Below are positions 13,000-23,436 of a DNA stretch of 64,000 nucleotides, one piece after another. The notes beneath the pieces were generated by a model. That model did not search any database and was not told the origin of the DNA. It was given only the letters and a program-made list of their open reading frames with translations. Within the stretch, counting starts at the first letter, position 1, and the number at the start of each line of letters is the position of its first letter. This DNA comes from Sepiola atlantica (Eukaryota; Mollusca; Cephalopoda; Sepiida; Sepiolidae). The position numbers were made by a program, and so were the translations under genes. The stretch lies in NCBI GenBank assembly GCA_963556195.1, contig OY744517.1:80080714-80144713 (forward strand), written 5' to 3'.

Positions 13000-13570
13000 G
13001 GACGATCAATAACAAAAACTACTTTTCTTTCCGGGTTTTAAAAAAGTGTTCCACTTGATACAGGAGGTGAGGTGCTCCTAACTCAAAACTTCTCTAACTT
13101 TAAAATTCACTCTGCGCATTGCTCTATATATTCAGGCAAGATCACTCGGCATCGCCTGAACAAAATCTTCTTGCCTTGGCCAGCACGCAATCTCATTGGT
13201 CACTGGCTACCTTGGCCCATCCCTCGGGGCCAGACTTGTTGTGTCAATCACTCTGCCTCATTTTCGTGCGACCTAAATCTTCTCATGCAGCTTAAATTTC
13301 CTCTCAGTCTACATGTGTCATTTATAACAATAGTAACTTTTGAGCTGATCCCTTTGACCTTTCCTCAGGTCATACCTGTCGGTTTCAGTTGAACGTCGTT
13401 TTACTCAGTTCCAAAGTTTAAACAGTTTCTTCTCCTCAAACTCGATTTTCATAACTCGTGTGAACAATAATTGCAATTCTCTCGATACAGTTTCCCAAAT
13501 GTATACCAATGCCTTAATCGCCCCAAATCTTTCGTAAGGGCCCAGCACTTTGTCATAAATATGGTCATTT
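13000..13570. repeat. GC-richer unidentified block
   Basis: A more balanced-composition block. On the minus strand a frame reads VNDHIYDKVLGPYERFG, then an acidic/basic stretch, which is coding-like but not assignable to a family. Several stops follow. Possibly a retroelement relic. Confidence 0.35.
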
Positions 13571-13664
13571 ACCCTCCGTTAAAGTCAAAATTTCCATTGA
13601 TTTAAAGTTATATATATATATATATATATAAAAAGACGGTAGTGCAGTTCCAACGAGAGAAAAG

Positions 13665-13938
13665 TATATATGTAAAGGAGTAAGGCTACCAACATTTGTA
13701 AAAAGTTTTTTTCAACATTTATTTATTATCTTGTTATTTTATCATTTTATATAACGTGTTTCAAGTGGTGGTCCGCTCTCAGCACATATGTAAATCCATT
13801 TGATTGATGGATTTACATATCTGATGAGAGCGGACCACCGCTTGAAACGCGTTATATAAAATGATAAAATAACAAGATAATAAATAAATGTTGAAAAAAC
13901 TTTTTACAAATGTTGGTAGCCTTACTCCTTTACATATA
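13665..13938. mobile_element. Near-perfect hairpin fold-back element
   Basis: The arms 13665-13797 and 13811-13938 are almost perfect inverted repeats (starting TATATATGTAAAGGAGTAAG) separated by a loop of about 14 bases. (TA)n tracts lie on both sides (13608-13630 and 13936-13958). No ORF. Confidence 0.85.
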
Positions 13939-13959
13939 TATATATATATATATATAGTC

Positions 13960-15529
13960 TGTAATCCCTTATGTCATAGGGGAAAACAGAGGTATTATGT
14001 CCAAGACCCAGTAATACTGCAGCTGTAGGATCAGCTCTATGATGGACCTACAAGATCAACCAGAGCTTTTATAGCATAGATTTATTTAAACACAATTACA
14101 TGATCAATTTGCGTTCCAAGAAATTGACAAACAGAATTGTGTACGATCGTTTCAGAGACCATGTATTATTACACATTTTGTGTAATATGATAAATGTTTT
14201 GCTGTTTCCTTTGGTGTGCTACTCTCTACATGTAATATTGCATCCGTTTTCTTTATCGTTGAACTCCTAGATACATTCCTAAATAATGTTTCAACCTGGT
14301 CTGCTATAATTTGAGGACTTCATACATCAACTCCTCTCTTTGTTTCTAATTTATAACTATTCATAAATAAAATTGCTGCAAATTATTGTGATGTCTCTGG
14401 ACTTTAGCCTTTTCATAGATTGATTTAATAAGTTAGATATTAAGATCTGCTCAAAGTGCTGTTTTAAATGATTCGTAGGAACCCAACAATCGTGAAAAAA
14501 AAAAAAAGCTTACTATTTTTTTAAATAGTCCAATTATTGGCATGGATACATCAATAGTCATAATCTCTTAGAATCTCAGTGAATTTCAATAACAAAAGTA
14601 GTCTTTATTATTTCAAATTTTATTTAATGCCAGCATGTAAAACAGATGTTAAACTGAATATGATGATGATAATATTAGTTTCGGCCATGTTGTTTGCTTC
14701 TGTATCTGACTACAACAGCACAAAAAACAGTCACTATTTTGATGTTTGATTTTTTTATGTACACATAAACAAATCTTGAACTATTAAAAAAAATATAACA
14801 TTTTCATTGTGGTATGACTGTAAAGAATCACCAATTTTTTATTTTATTTATATTGATTTAAAATTATCTCCTTAATCCTAAAATATATTTATTGTAAATG
14901 TCTTGAACTAAAGCACCTCAGTTGTACTCAAACTTATCACTACCTTTTTAATTGCAATATTTGTTTTAATTGTTGGACAATATGCTTAGTATCCTTCATT
15001 TTGATATGCAATGTTATTTGATTAAAAAGTAGTCACTAGAATTTAAGCTTTAAGTATTTATTTAAACTTAGCTTGATATAAATATATACTTGTACCTTTG
15101 GAGAGCATGTATGATATGGTGTTTCATGTGTAGAGGATATGCTGAACTTGCATATAAGTTCTAGCTTTGGACCACACACTATTGGACTCTCATTTTGTTT
15201 GAAATATTTTTTATTTCATTAGTTTTTATTGCACTAATTTGTTAATAATGTTACACTCCAAAAATAAATTAAAAAATTGAACTCAAACTAAATGTAAAAC
15301 AATTTTTTTCACTGCTAAAAAGAATAAAAATTGAATTTCAAACACATATGTTGCGAGATAGACTGGTTGCACTTATCTTCCATGATTTTCTTTTCCGTGT
15401 ACAGATATTTGATATCAAAGCATAAAACATGATTCTTTTTTTTACATAAGTATTTTATTCCAGCGAAAAATGTATGTAAATATATAATTTTCCATAAATT
15501 GAAAAAGATTATATTTTGTATAATTTCAG
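13960..15529. other. Probable WDR59 intron, AT-rich
   Basis: No further exon of WDR59 could be recognised in this stretch. It is AT-rich with scattered A/T runs. Confidence 0.45.
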
Positions 15530-15637
15530 AATTTAAAGCAATCTGCAATTATTGCCACAGGGAAACAAAAGGTCCACAATGTGATTATTGCCATAAAATT
15601 GCCTTGCTGTGTGCAGTTTGCCAAATTGGAGTACGGG
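15530..15637 (+). CDS. WDR59: WDR59 penultimate exon (GATOR2 subunit, zinc finger)
   Basis: A 108-base exon encoding the first half of the C-terminal RING-like zinc finger of WDR59. It has a TAATTTCAG acceptor before 15530 and a GTAAGC donor at 15638. Entering with two bases of a split codon, it reads 35 codons (FKAICNYCHRETKGPQC, then DYCHKIALLCAVCQIGVR) and leaves one base. Cys pairs C-x2-C recur three times, as zinc ligands should. WDR59 is a GATOR2 subunit with MIOS, WDR24, SEH1L and SEC13, and supports amino-acid activation of mTORC1 at the lysosome. WDR24 and MIOS have related fingers, but the continuation in the next exon (CGHGGH, EWF, CPSGCGCSC) fits WDR59 best. Upstream exons, including the WD40 propeller, were not found in this window. 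Confidence 0.88.
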
Positions 15638-15869
15638 GTAAGCATTTGACCAACTTGATGTCATAAAACTTTGAATATCACTGATTTCAGAATTAAAGTT
15701 TATCATTTTTTTTTATAAAGATTTGATAAATTTATCATACACCGAAATTGGTAGTTATCCTTTTTACAATAAGTTTATATATAATTTATCATAACTTATT
15801 ACATCTCAGAAAACATTGAATTTTGGATTTTTTTTTTATTTAACTTACAATGGAAATAGAAAACATTGT

Positions 15870-16415
15870 AAAATCGGGAGACCTATGTTTTGAGGCATGT
15901 CCGTCCGTCTGTCCGTCCGGATTTTTCTCCACAACCATCCATTGAATTTCTCTGAAATTTTGCATGAAGTTTTAACTTTGGTCAGGTTAGAAAGTGACAT
16001 TCTCTGATTTTTGAAAAAAAATCTGGTTAGCCCCTCAGGGGGTCAAAAGGCCCCAAAATGGCAAAAAATGACATTTTTTGCCCCATAACTTTTCATCCAT
16101 CCATTCAATTTCTCTGAAACTTGGCCAAAATGTGGAGGCAATTGTTCCTAATAGAAAATAAGTATCGCTGACCTTGGAAAAAATCTGGTTCGTGCCCCAG
16201 GGTGTCAAAAGCCCACAAAATTGCAAAAAATGACCCTTTTCTCCCATAACGTTTGATCCATCCATTCAATTTTTTTGAAACTTGGCCAAAATGTAGAGGC
16301 AATTGTTCTGGATATAAAATGAGCATCCTTGAGCTCAGAAAAATTCTGGTTCGCGCCCCCAGGGAGTCAAAGGGGGGTCAAAAATGCCCCAAATTGCCCA
16401 AATTTATTGCATTTT
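15870..16415 (+). repeat. Dispersed repeat with three ~160-base internal units
   Basis: Three imperfect units each carry a CCATCCATT(G/C)AATTT(C/T)T segment, then a TCTGGTT segment, then CAGGG.GTCAAAA with AAAATGGCAAAAAATGAC or similar (at about 15940-16095, 16096-16255 and 16256-16410). The first unit and its leader (AAATCGGGAGACCTATG..., GTCCGTCC) are repeated in reverse at 41120-41345. Open frames here are by-products of the repeat. Confidence 0.75.
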
Positions 16416-16424
16416 ACACTTGCC

Positions 16425-16990
16425 ACATCGAGTCACATACAGAGGGGGACCACGCATGCGTGGCTTGTTTAGCTTTGCAATCGACTTGTGACATGGTGCA
16501 CTGTCTTGGTGAAAGAGCACTTTTTTCTTCGTCATTTGTGGCCGTTTATTGGTGATTTTTTAAATTTCAAACGCACCAATAATGCTCTCTACTATTCACT
16601 ATTCAATGAACAAAATACCTTGCACATCCCAAAATACAGAGGCCAAAAGCTTGCCTGCTAATATTTGCATCTTTCGTCACTTTGGAGGGCTTTCACTTGC
16701 TGCTGTCCCCTTAGCTGACTGCCAATATGACTCCGGAGGGTAGTGGTGGATCTATGTTTCGTCCATTGTCACATATTGATACAAAAACTCCTTTTTGTTG
16801 CGTTGAAACAGTTGTAAACAATGCTCTGAATTGTCAGTGCGTTGTTGTTTTTGATTGACTCTGAGCAAACGCGGCATCCACTTTGAACACAACTTTTTCA
16901 TTGACAAATGTTCATGCAAGTTGATGAATACATCAAAATTTCTACCTTAAACTTTTCAAGCTCAAGTCGTATAAGATGCGAGACTTCATT
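16425..16990 (-). pseudogene. Mariner transposase relic
   Basis: The reverse strand reads as a mariner-family transposase: KKLCSKWMPRLLRVNQKQQR, then CLQLFQRNKKEFLYQYVTMD followed by ET (first catalytic Asp at about 16780), a YPPESYWQSAKGTA segment, LAGKLLASVFWDVQGILFIE, and KKKVLFHQDSAPCHKS (second Asp at about 16500). Stop codons follow ET (normally W), occur in the SPPK region and lie near the middle, and the 34-residue-spaced third Asp is missing. The N-terminal helix-turn-helix region is barely readable. Mariners move by cut and paste at TA. No TIRs were found; this copy is dead and sits antisense in the WDR59 intron. Confidence 0.85.
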
Positions 16991-17039
16991 GGCTACAGTA
17001 TGGGCTAAGCAGCGAGTCTCTTATGATGAACTTAAGTTA

Positions 17040-17250
17040 TCGCGAAAATGGTGAATTTTAGCTTTTCCATGACCTTAATCTTTGACCTAGATATCCAAAA
17101 ATTAATTACTTCTAAATTAGAAATCAACCGATATTTTGACCAAGTTTGGTGACGATTAGTCAAACAATGCAGACACGAAGCTGTACACAAACAAACATAG
17201 TTACAAACTTGACCACTGAAAACATAACCTCCATGGCGTAGGTAACTATG
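17040..17250 (+). repeat. Dispersed invertebrate-type repeat
   Basis: TCCATGACCTTAATCTTTGA, CCAAGTTTGGTGACGATTAG, AAACAAACATAG and CCTCCATGGCGTAGGTAA follow the order seen in a common class of non-coding repeats in marine invertebrate genomes. The family assignment is from pattern memory only. Confidence 0.5.
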
Positions 17251-17865
17251 GTGTAAAGAATGGATGAACAATATATATTTTCCTTATAAGATAAAAAGAT
17301 TGTGAATTTAGTATATATAAAATAAAAATTAGTATTAAATAAAAAAAAATTGCATAAAAATAATACTTTAATACAATTAAAAAAGCTTCGAGGAATATCC
17401 AGGTGATAAACACTTTAATATGTAATGAAAGAAATCAGTGCTAAATACGATACCTAATTTGATTAATAATAGAAAAAGTGTTTATAATTAAATATAAAAA
17501 TATTTTCAATACTACCGATAATCTTCAAAATATAGTTGCTGTAATTAGTTATTAATGGGTTAGAAAATAGATAAGTCTGCGTACTTCCGGTGATCTGGAC
17601 AAAACCGAAGTCACCTAAATTTACGGAAATAAAAGTATAATGTAACAAAGGAAAAGAAAATAAGGAATAAAATGACTAAAAACCCGAAGAAAAAAGGAAA
17701 TAACTGGGCGAAACAACAAAGGACGGTCAGTGAAAATATGTTTTAATTCAGGAATATTTAGATTAATAATTATAGCTGATGATGAATAATTAGAAATACA
17801 AATAGATAAAAGGATAGGATACATATGTGTTACCACATGGATATAACGAGACCATAGTTCCATGC

Positions 17866-17900
17866 GAATATATAGATATATATATATATATATATATATG
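17866..17900. repeat. (TA)n microsatellite
   Basis: ATATATAGA followed by about 11 TA units. A similar tract is at 18270-18306. Reading frames across these give only Y/I runs. Confidence 0.9.
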
Positions 17901-18268
17901 TTGATAATGAGTACTGATTGTAATTTAGGTTCTGCTCGCCTAGTTTTTCATGGTTTTTTTTTGCATTTTTGCTTTGTTTTGTACAATTAGCACTGAAGAT
18001 AGCCACACCTAGAAATAAATGCACAAGAGCATTTTACAATTATCTTGGTGTTAGCCGAAACAATTGTATGCTGAATAAAAAATAAGTTTTATGAAATGAT
18101 GTGAATCTGTCCTTTATTACATTGATGTGGTATAAAATTACATAAAAAATATTGAATATAGCATAGCTCTCGCCTTACACTATTGAGCTATTATAATTAC
18201 ATTGTTATAAAATTTATATTTGAATATATATAAAAAATTCTAAATATAAATAAAAAATACATATATAT

Positions 18269-18308
<40 letters not shown>

Positions 18309-18651
18309 TAAGAATAATTGTTTGGAGGCGATAACAATGCGTTGTTAAAGTGACACATATACGACATGTGGAATCGTAAAAACAAAGTGACAATATTGAA
18401 AAGTCAATAATTTTCAAAAAAAATTTTATTTATTTACCAGTGTATCGTTGACCGTGGTGTTAGGTTGGAGTGTGTCCTTTTTATTATTATTTTAATTTTC
18501 GAGGGAAGCCTTCATCTTCAGAAATAAAATAAATACAGCCACTCGATGGAGTGTGTTTTTGCCAAAAGCCGGGGCCGGAAATGCTGGTTTGTTTTTAGTA
18601 GCAGGTCCGCAGAGGTTTATTTATTTATCTATTTTTTTTTTTTAAACGTTG

Positions 18652-18818
18652 CTATATATAGATATAGATAGATATAGATATAGATATAGATAGATATAGA
18701 TATAGATAGATATAGATAGATATAGATAGATATAGATAGATATATATATAGATAGATATAGATAGATAGATATAGATATAGATATAGATAGATATATATA
18801 GATATATATATATATAGA
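18652..18818. repeat. (TAGA/TA)n compound microsatellite
   Basis: About 165 bases of TATAGA, TAGA and TA units. It creates spurious minus-strand Y/L/S/I-rich frames. Confidence 0.95.
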
Positions 18819-19683
18819 TAAATGTTTTGAGGTACAAAACTTATAAATACATTTAAAAAGAATACGCGGAAATCTCTCTAAGGCCCTTTCGACTATCATC
18901 TCGTCAGGAGAAAATCGATAGTTTTAATTAATAATAACGTCGAAAGAAAGAGAAAAATGGAGAAATTGAGTGTGCCAAAATAAACGATAAAGCGATTAAA
19001 ATTCAATTTAATGATTTCGTTAAAAGTACGTTAGGGGATTTAAAAAAAAAAAAAAAAAAAATTGGGAAGGAGTTCAAAGTTCCCCAAAGAGATTAAGCGA
19101 TCTTATATATATCTTGAAAGTGAATAAATGCAAAAGTTTTTTCATTCATCATACCTATATTACATACAAAAGGGCTCTGTTATATAAGTAAATAATTCAA
19201 CATTTAACTCAGAAATACTGTATATATACTAGAGATTAAAGATCTGAACAGAAGTTGCTGTACATTTAATTTGCATAATTATTTTTTTAAATGTTTATAA
19301 TAAATTACTGTCTGGTATTATATACTTCTAATTTTAGTTCGCTATTTTCCCTATATATATGCAATAGTTTTGTCGATATTAACAGTAATTAATTGAAGTG
19401 ATTAAATAATAAGTAGGATAAATTACCAAAACGTTTCTTTAAAATATTTTGAATTATTTTCAAGGGAGGTAATTGGAATAGCAACTGTTTTTTTGCAATT
19501 ATCTTTGTTGACAGTACGAGTACAATGAAAATATTGCGCACAGTAATATTTTTTTCTGATGGAGTCGAGAGATGGAAAAATTTCAATTAAGTACTAATTG
19601 TAAAATTAAAATTTCTCTGTTTTTTTATATATTTTTTTAATTCGACTACGTTTTCATCATCCTGAATTATCTTAAAAAAACGT

Positions 19684-19972
19684 CATTCTGTACGATTATT
19701 CGATTTGGTAGTTTTAAAATTACATTGCAATTTAAGATGTAGTAAAAGTAAACATTTAATTTGATAAAAATTGATATTTTTAAAAGATATTGTATCTTCC
19801 TTTCCTGCATGTGATTTTAAGATTTTTCTCTAATATTAAAGTTAGAGAAACAAAATACTAAGTTCTCTCAAAAAAAGAATCGATATTAAATTAAATCTTT
19901 ATTAATATTTGTTACTACATCTTAAATTGCAATGCAATTTTGAAACTACGAATCGAATAATCGCATAGAATG
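19684..19972. mobile_element. Fold-back element, ~65-base arms
   Basis: CATTCTGTACGATTATTCGA through AATTTAAGATGTAGTAA at 19684-19746 is repeated inverted at 19910-19972 with a few changes. The interior is AT-rich and non-coding. Confidence 0.75.
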
Positions 19973-20051
19973 TCGGCTTTTTGAAAAAGGAATTTCGGGC
20001 GCTAAAAACGTACACAATGTAAAAAAAAAACGCCTCTAAACAGATATTCAT

Positions 20052-20246
20052 ATTTACTTGCCTTCCCACAAGGGCAAAGTTAGACACAAGGTCGATTTTT
20101 AATGTGGGGTAATCCAGCTACCCCCCAAAAAAACTCTGGATTGGAACAAAAATTAAAATTGCCTCAGCCTAGAAGGACTTCTCCTTCACTGACCTAGGAC
20201 AGTATAGACAAAGTGTAACATCAGAACAGATACTACACTTTGTTCT
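20052..20246 (-). mobile_element. U2-headed SINE copy, reverse
   Basis: On the reverse strand: head AACAAAGTGTAGTATCTGTT at about 20245-20220, then a diverged body and the tail ACCTTGTGTCTAACTTTGCC, CTTGTGGGAAGGCAAGTAAA. It resembles the short version at 5964-6160 (with CCCACATTAAAAA before the tail). It is antisense to WDR59, within the last intron. Confidence 0.7.
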
Positions 20247-20698
20247 AAATAGTTATATTTTTATTGAATTATCACAATACAGTTTTACAAAAGAAGTTAA
20301 AGTTGATTTAATTTTAAACGTTTTGCAATCTCTTACCGTAGCTTTTTTTATCACTTTGTTTCCTCACAAAATATATTTTTAAAAAAACACACACCCACAA
20401 TTTTTATTTGAAATGAAGTTAGCTTATTTTTTTCTTCCAGGATGGAATCGAATTGGAATTTTTTTTAACTACAAAATTATGTTTTTCTTCATTTGTTTTT
20501 GAATATTGCTTCAAACATTATATTTCTGTACCTCGAAATTACATACCCTTCTGTTTTAAATCCAGTATTTTCTAACAATGGAGAAAAAAACTTTAAAATT
20601 AATATTTAAAAATGTAAACATGACTATATATTTTAACTATAGCCCCCACCCCCCCTCGATTAATTACTGCCCGGAGGACGAGTAGGTTTTGCTAGTCT

Positions 20699-20793
20699 AT
20701 TATAATAATAATAATAATTATAATAATAATAATAATTATAATAATAATTATGATAATAATAATTATAATAATAATAATAATAATAATAATAAT
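20699..20793. repeat. (AAT)n microsatellite
   Basis: About 95 bases of TAA/AAT units with occasional TTA interruptions. Confidence 0.95.
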
Positions 20794-20892
20794 CCAGGTT
20801 AAGTTTGTATCCACAGGGTAAAAAATCCGGAGAATCTTTACTGTGTTTATATAATAGTGCTCAATAATAAATAGAGCTATTCATTTATAATA

Positions 20893-21073
20893 ACAGTTTT
20901 ATTTATACAAACATATCAAGGCTACATATCCGGGAAAATGTTTCGATCGTAGCTTTAATAAGCAACGATTTCCTTATGGACATATTTTGGAGTTGGGGGG
21001 GGGGGGGCCTTAAGCTATGATCGAAACATTTTCTCAGATGTGTAGCTTTTTATATGTTTGTATAAATAAAACT
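20893..21073. mobile_element. Fold-back element with G-run loop
   Basis: AGTTTTATTTATACAAACAT through GAAAATGTTTCGATCGTAGC is repeated inverted at 21008-21073. The loop includes a run of about 12 G at 20995-21007. A (TA)n tract follows at 21081-21110. Confidence 0.75.
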
Positions 21074-21076
21074 TAT

Positions 21077-21110
<34 letters not shown>

Positions 21111-21112
<2 letters not shown>

Positions 21113-21626
21113 AAAATGAAATAAAGAAAAACCAAAATATTGATTAAATATCCATCTACGTTTCATCTTTATTAGAAGGTTTCTTCAGGACGGAAGATTG
21201 AAGAAAAAATTTTTTAAAAATACAGCAACAAGTACCAAAGTCTGAAAAAAAAATGTGAGGAAGCAATCAGCAGTTAGAACGCTGAGAAATGTGCTACGGC
21301 AGAACAGCCGATAAAAGTTTCAAAAGTGAGCGTTCAGAAGTCAACGGTTTATATAACGTTCCATGGAACATTAGAAAAATAAATGAGGAGGGGGGGGGGG
21401 GGGGCAGAACGCTCTTTTTTCAAACTTTTATCGGCTGTTCTGCCGTAGCACATTTCTCAGCGTTCTAACTGCTGATCGCTTCCTCACATTTTTTTTCAGA
21501 TTTTGGTACTTGTTGCTGTATTTTTTTTTTTTTTGTTAAATCTTCCGTCCTGAAGAAACCTTCTAATAATGGTGAAACGTAGATGGATATTTAATCAATA
21601 TTTTGGTTTTCTTTATTTCATTTTCC
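21111..21626. mobile_element. Long fold-back element, ~210-base arms
   Basis: Arms from GGAAAATGAAATAAAGAAAA (21111) and its complement (ending 21626) run about 210 bases with small indels. The interior has a G tract at 21390-21404. (TA)n lies directly to the left and again at 21658-21680. It contains the CCTGAAGAAACCTTCTAATA and GAAACGTAGATGG motifs common in metazoan dispersed repeats. Non-coding. Confidence 0.85.
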
Positions 21627-22019
21627 ATTACGTCAGAACATTTTTCCATTCTTTATCATATATATATATATATATATATAGTAGAAGAAAATTATACATA
21701 TTTTCATATATAAATAAATCTGTTTTATAATGCGATAATTTTAGAAAAATGTGAGAGATAGATTGATGTAAAATGCATTTAGGAGTTTGATATTTACCAT
21801 GGAAGAAAATTCAGTGCTTAAAAAAAGCTATTTTTTTTGTTTAAAAAGAAAAGAAAAAAAAAAACTTTCGTAAATATAATGGAAGCTAAAATGAATAGGA
21901 GAGCCAATGTCTATTTGCTTTTAACCATTTTCATTCATCAAAATTTTTATAGTAGCCAATAAATGAATAGCTTACACAGTAGTTGAAATTTAATGAAAAA
22001 TGTCTGATGTTATTACATT

Positions 22020-22395
22020 CATAGGAAATCGCTGCAGTGTTGCATCCTTGTGCTTTTTTTAACTTACTGCATTTGTACCCCCACAAACGAAAATACCTTT
22101 GATCCACCGACTCGCAGCAAAATCCCACCCCTTCACTGTAGAAGTCGTTAGATGCCAGAAGATGTTCTACTCTAATAGCTTCTTTCCTCCGACTGCTCAC
22201 TTTGGAATACTCTCAGTTTTCTTGACCATACTGACGTGCAGAAATTTAAATGTAATGTGAACAAACATATTGCTGCCCAACTCCTTACTCAAGTTGTCCC
22301 CCTATAAATCTGTCCCCTATCACAGTAGCCCCTTACGTCTCAGTGACTATATGCTTTGTTTGGGGTGAATAAAAGTATTAAAAAAAACAAAAATT
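22020..22395 (+). pseudogene. LINE family B 3' end
   Basis: GCAGTGTTGCATCCTTGTGC, CACCCCTTCACTGTAGAAGT, TAATGTGAACAAACATATTG and CTTTGTTTGGGGTGAATAAA parallel 2585-2990 throughout. It is 5'-truncated with an A-rich end and no intact frame. Confidence 0.75.
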
Positions 22396-22509
22396 AAAAT
22401 AATCATCTGCTTCAGCAATATTCATGCTAAGCGTATTTTTCCAAATTCAAAGAAATTTTCAGTTTTACAAACTATTTGTTAATTTTCAAAATAAAATTGT
22501 TACTCAATT

Positions 22510-23085
22510 GTTACGAGCAGGAATACCCGACGTTGCTCGGGATTGAATGAGGATCACTACTATGTACTTTTTTTTTATTATACTCATAACACAATATTAT
22601 TACTTTCTTTGTTTTTACTGCCCCCCTCCCCCTGTTTCGCCCCCTAGTATAGTCGGAAGAAGCTGAAATGTTGGAAAACTCTCTAAATTAGTGTCTTATA
22701 CATATGGTTTAAATTTCATTGAAATCGGATATACATATTTGAAGTTTTAAGGGGGTTTTTTTCCCCATGGGTCACTTAGAAGTGGAGGCATGTAGATATT
22801 CGGCGCATAGAGGGTAACATAGAGATTCGCGACCACTTCCATTGTCTTCCCTGGAGAATTTTATACCTCTGATATAAATTTCATAAAAATAGGATATGTT
22901 TTAAGGGAGTTATGCCCTCATAGCCCCTTAGTGGTGCACTTAGAGATTTAGTAACACTTCCATTGTCTTCTCAGGTAAATTTTAAATAAGAATACACTTT
23001 TAGATTTTATGTAGATTCTCTAAACTTTCTTTCTATAGGGATCATACACACAGACATTGAGTTTTATATATAGAGATTTAACAAA
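22510..23085 (+). repeat. Dispersed repeat ending near the WDR59 acceptor
   Basis: It begins with GAATACCCGACGTTGCTCGG and ends CACACAGACATTGAGTTTTA, TATATAGAGA. In between are two similar blocks with CACTTCCATTGTCTTC (22835 and 22953). I recognise the start/end pattern as a common non-coding invertebrate repeat. It stops about 25 bases before the last exon. Confidence 0.6.
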
Positions 23086-23111
23086 TCAAGTTTATATTTC
23101 TTTTTTTCTAG

Positions 23112-23248
23112 GTTCTGCCAGTTTCTGTTTAGCTTGTGGACATGGAGGTCATACATTACACATGGCAGAATGGTTCACATCCTATACACAATGTCCAAGT
23201 GGTTGTGGCTGCTCCTGCATTGATGATAACCCCTTACCCGGAGAATGA
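23112..23248 (+). CDS. WDR59: WDR59 last coding exon
   Basis: A 137-base coding part of the terminal exon: acceptor TTTTTTTCTAG at 23110-23111, two bases completing a glycine codon, 44 codons and a TGA stop at 23246-23248. It encodes SASFCLACGHGGHTLHMAEW, then FTSYTQCPSGCGCSCIDD and a short acidic end. The C-x2-C, H-x2-H and C-x3-C-x-C ligands complete the zinc finger begun at 15530. The WDR59 family ends within a few residues of this last Cys, so the gene appears complete at its 3' end. The join keeps frame exactly. A start codon is not expected in this exon. Confidence 0.92.
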
Positions 23249-23335
23249 TGGCAGAAAGTGATTTCCACTTTTTTATAATTTTTTTTGTACAAATTCTTGA
23301 TTAAATCTGTTAATAAATTTCTACTTTCAAAATTA
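23249..23335 (+). other. WDR59 3' UTR with poly(A) signal
   Basis: A short 3' UTR. AATAAA at 23312-23317 lies 64 bases after the stop, and cleavage would fall near 23330-23340. A second AATAAA-type signal (GTAAAATAAAA) is at 23360-23370. Confidence 0.75.
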
Positions 23336-23436
23336 TTTCCTTCCTTCTAATTTTATTCATGTAAAATAAAACCTGACAATTACAGAAATCAGATTTCATA
23401 TTATTTTTATTATTTTTATTTACCACCTACCAATAA

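Larger units (their letters stand above)
15638..23111 (+). other. Last WDR59 intron, 7.5 kb, repeat-filled
   Basis: GT (15638) to AG (23110-23111), phase 1: the split glycine codon is G at 15637 plus GT at 23112. The intron carries a mariner relic, a U2-headed SINE, several fold-back elements, LINE pieces and microsatellites. The acceptor polypyrimidine tract TTTCTTTTTTTCTAG lies 25 bases beyond a dispersed repeat. Confidence 0.85.

Noticed and set aside
18642..18899. Minus-strand Y/I/S/L-rich frames
   Set aside because: They are translations of the TAGA/TA microsatellite.
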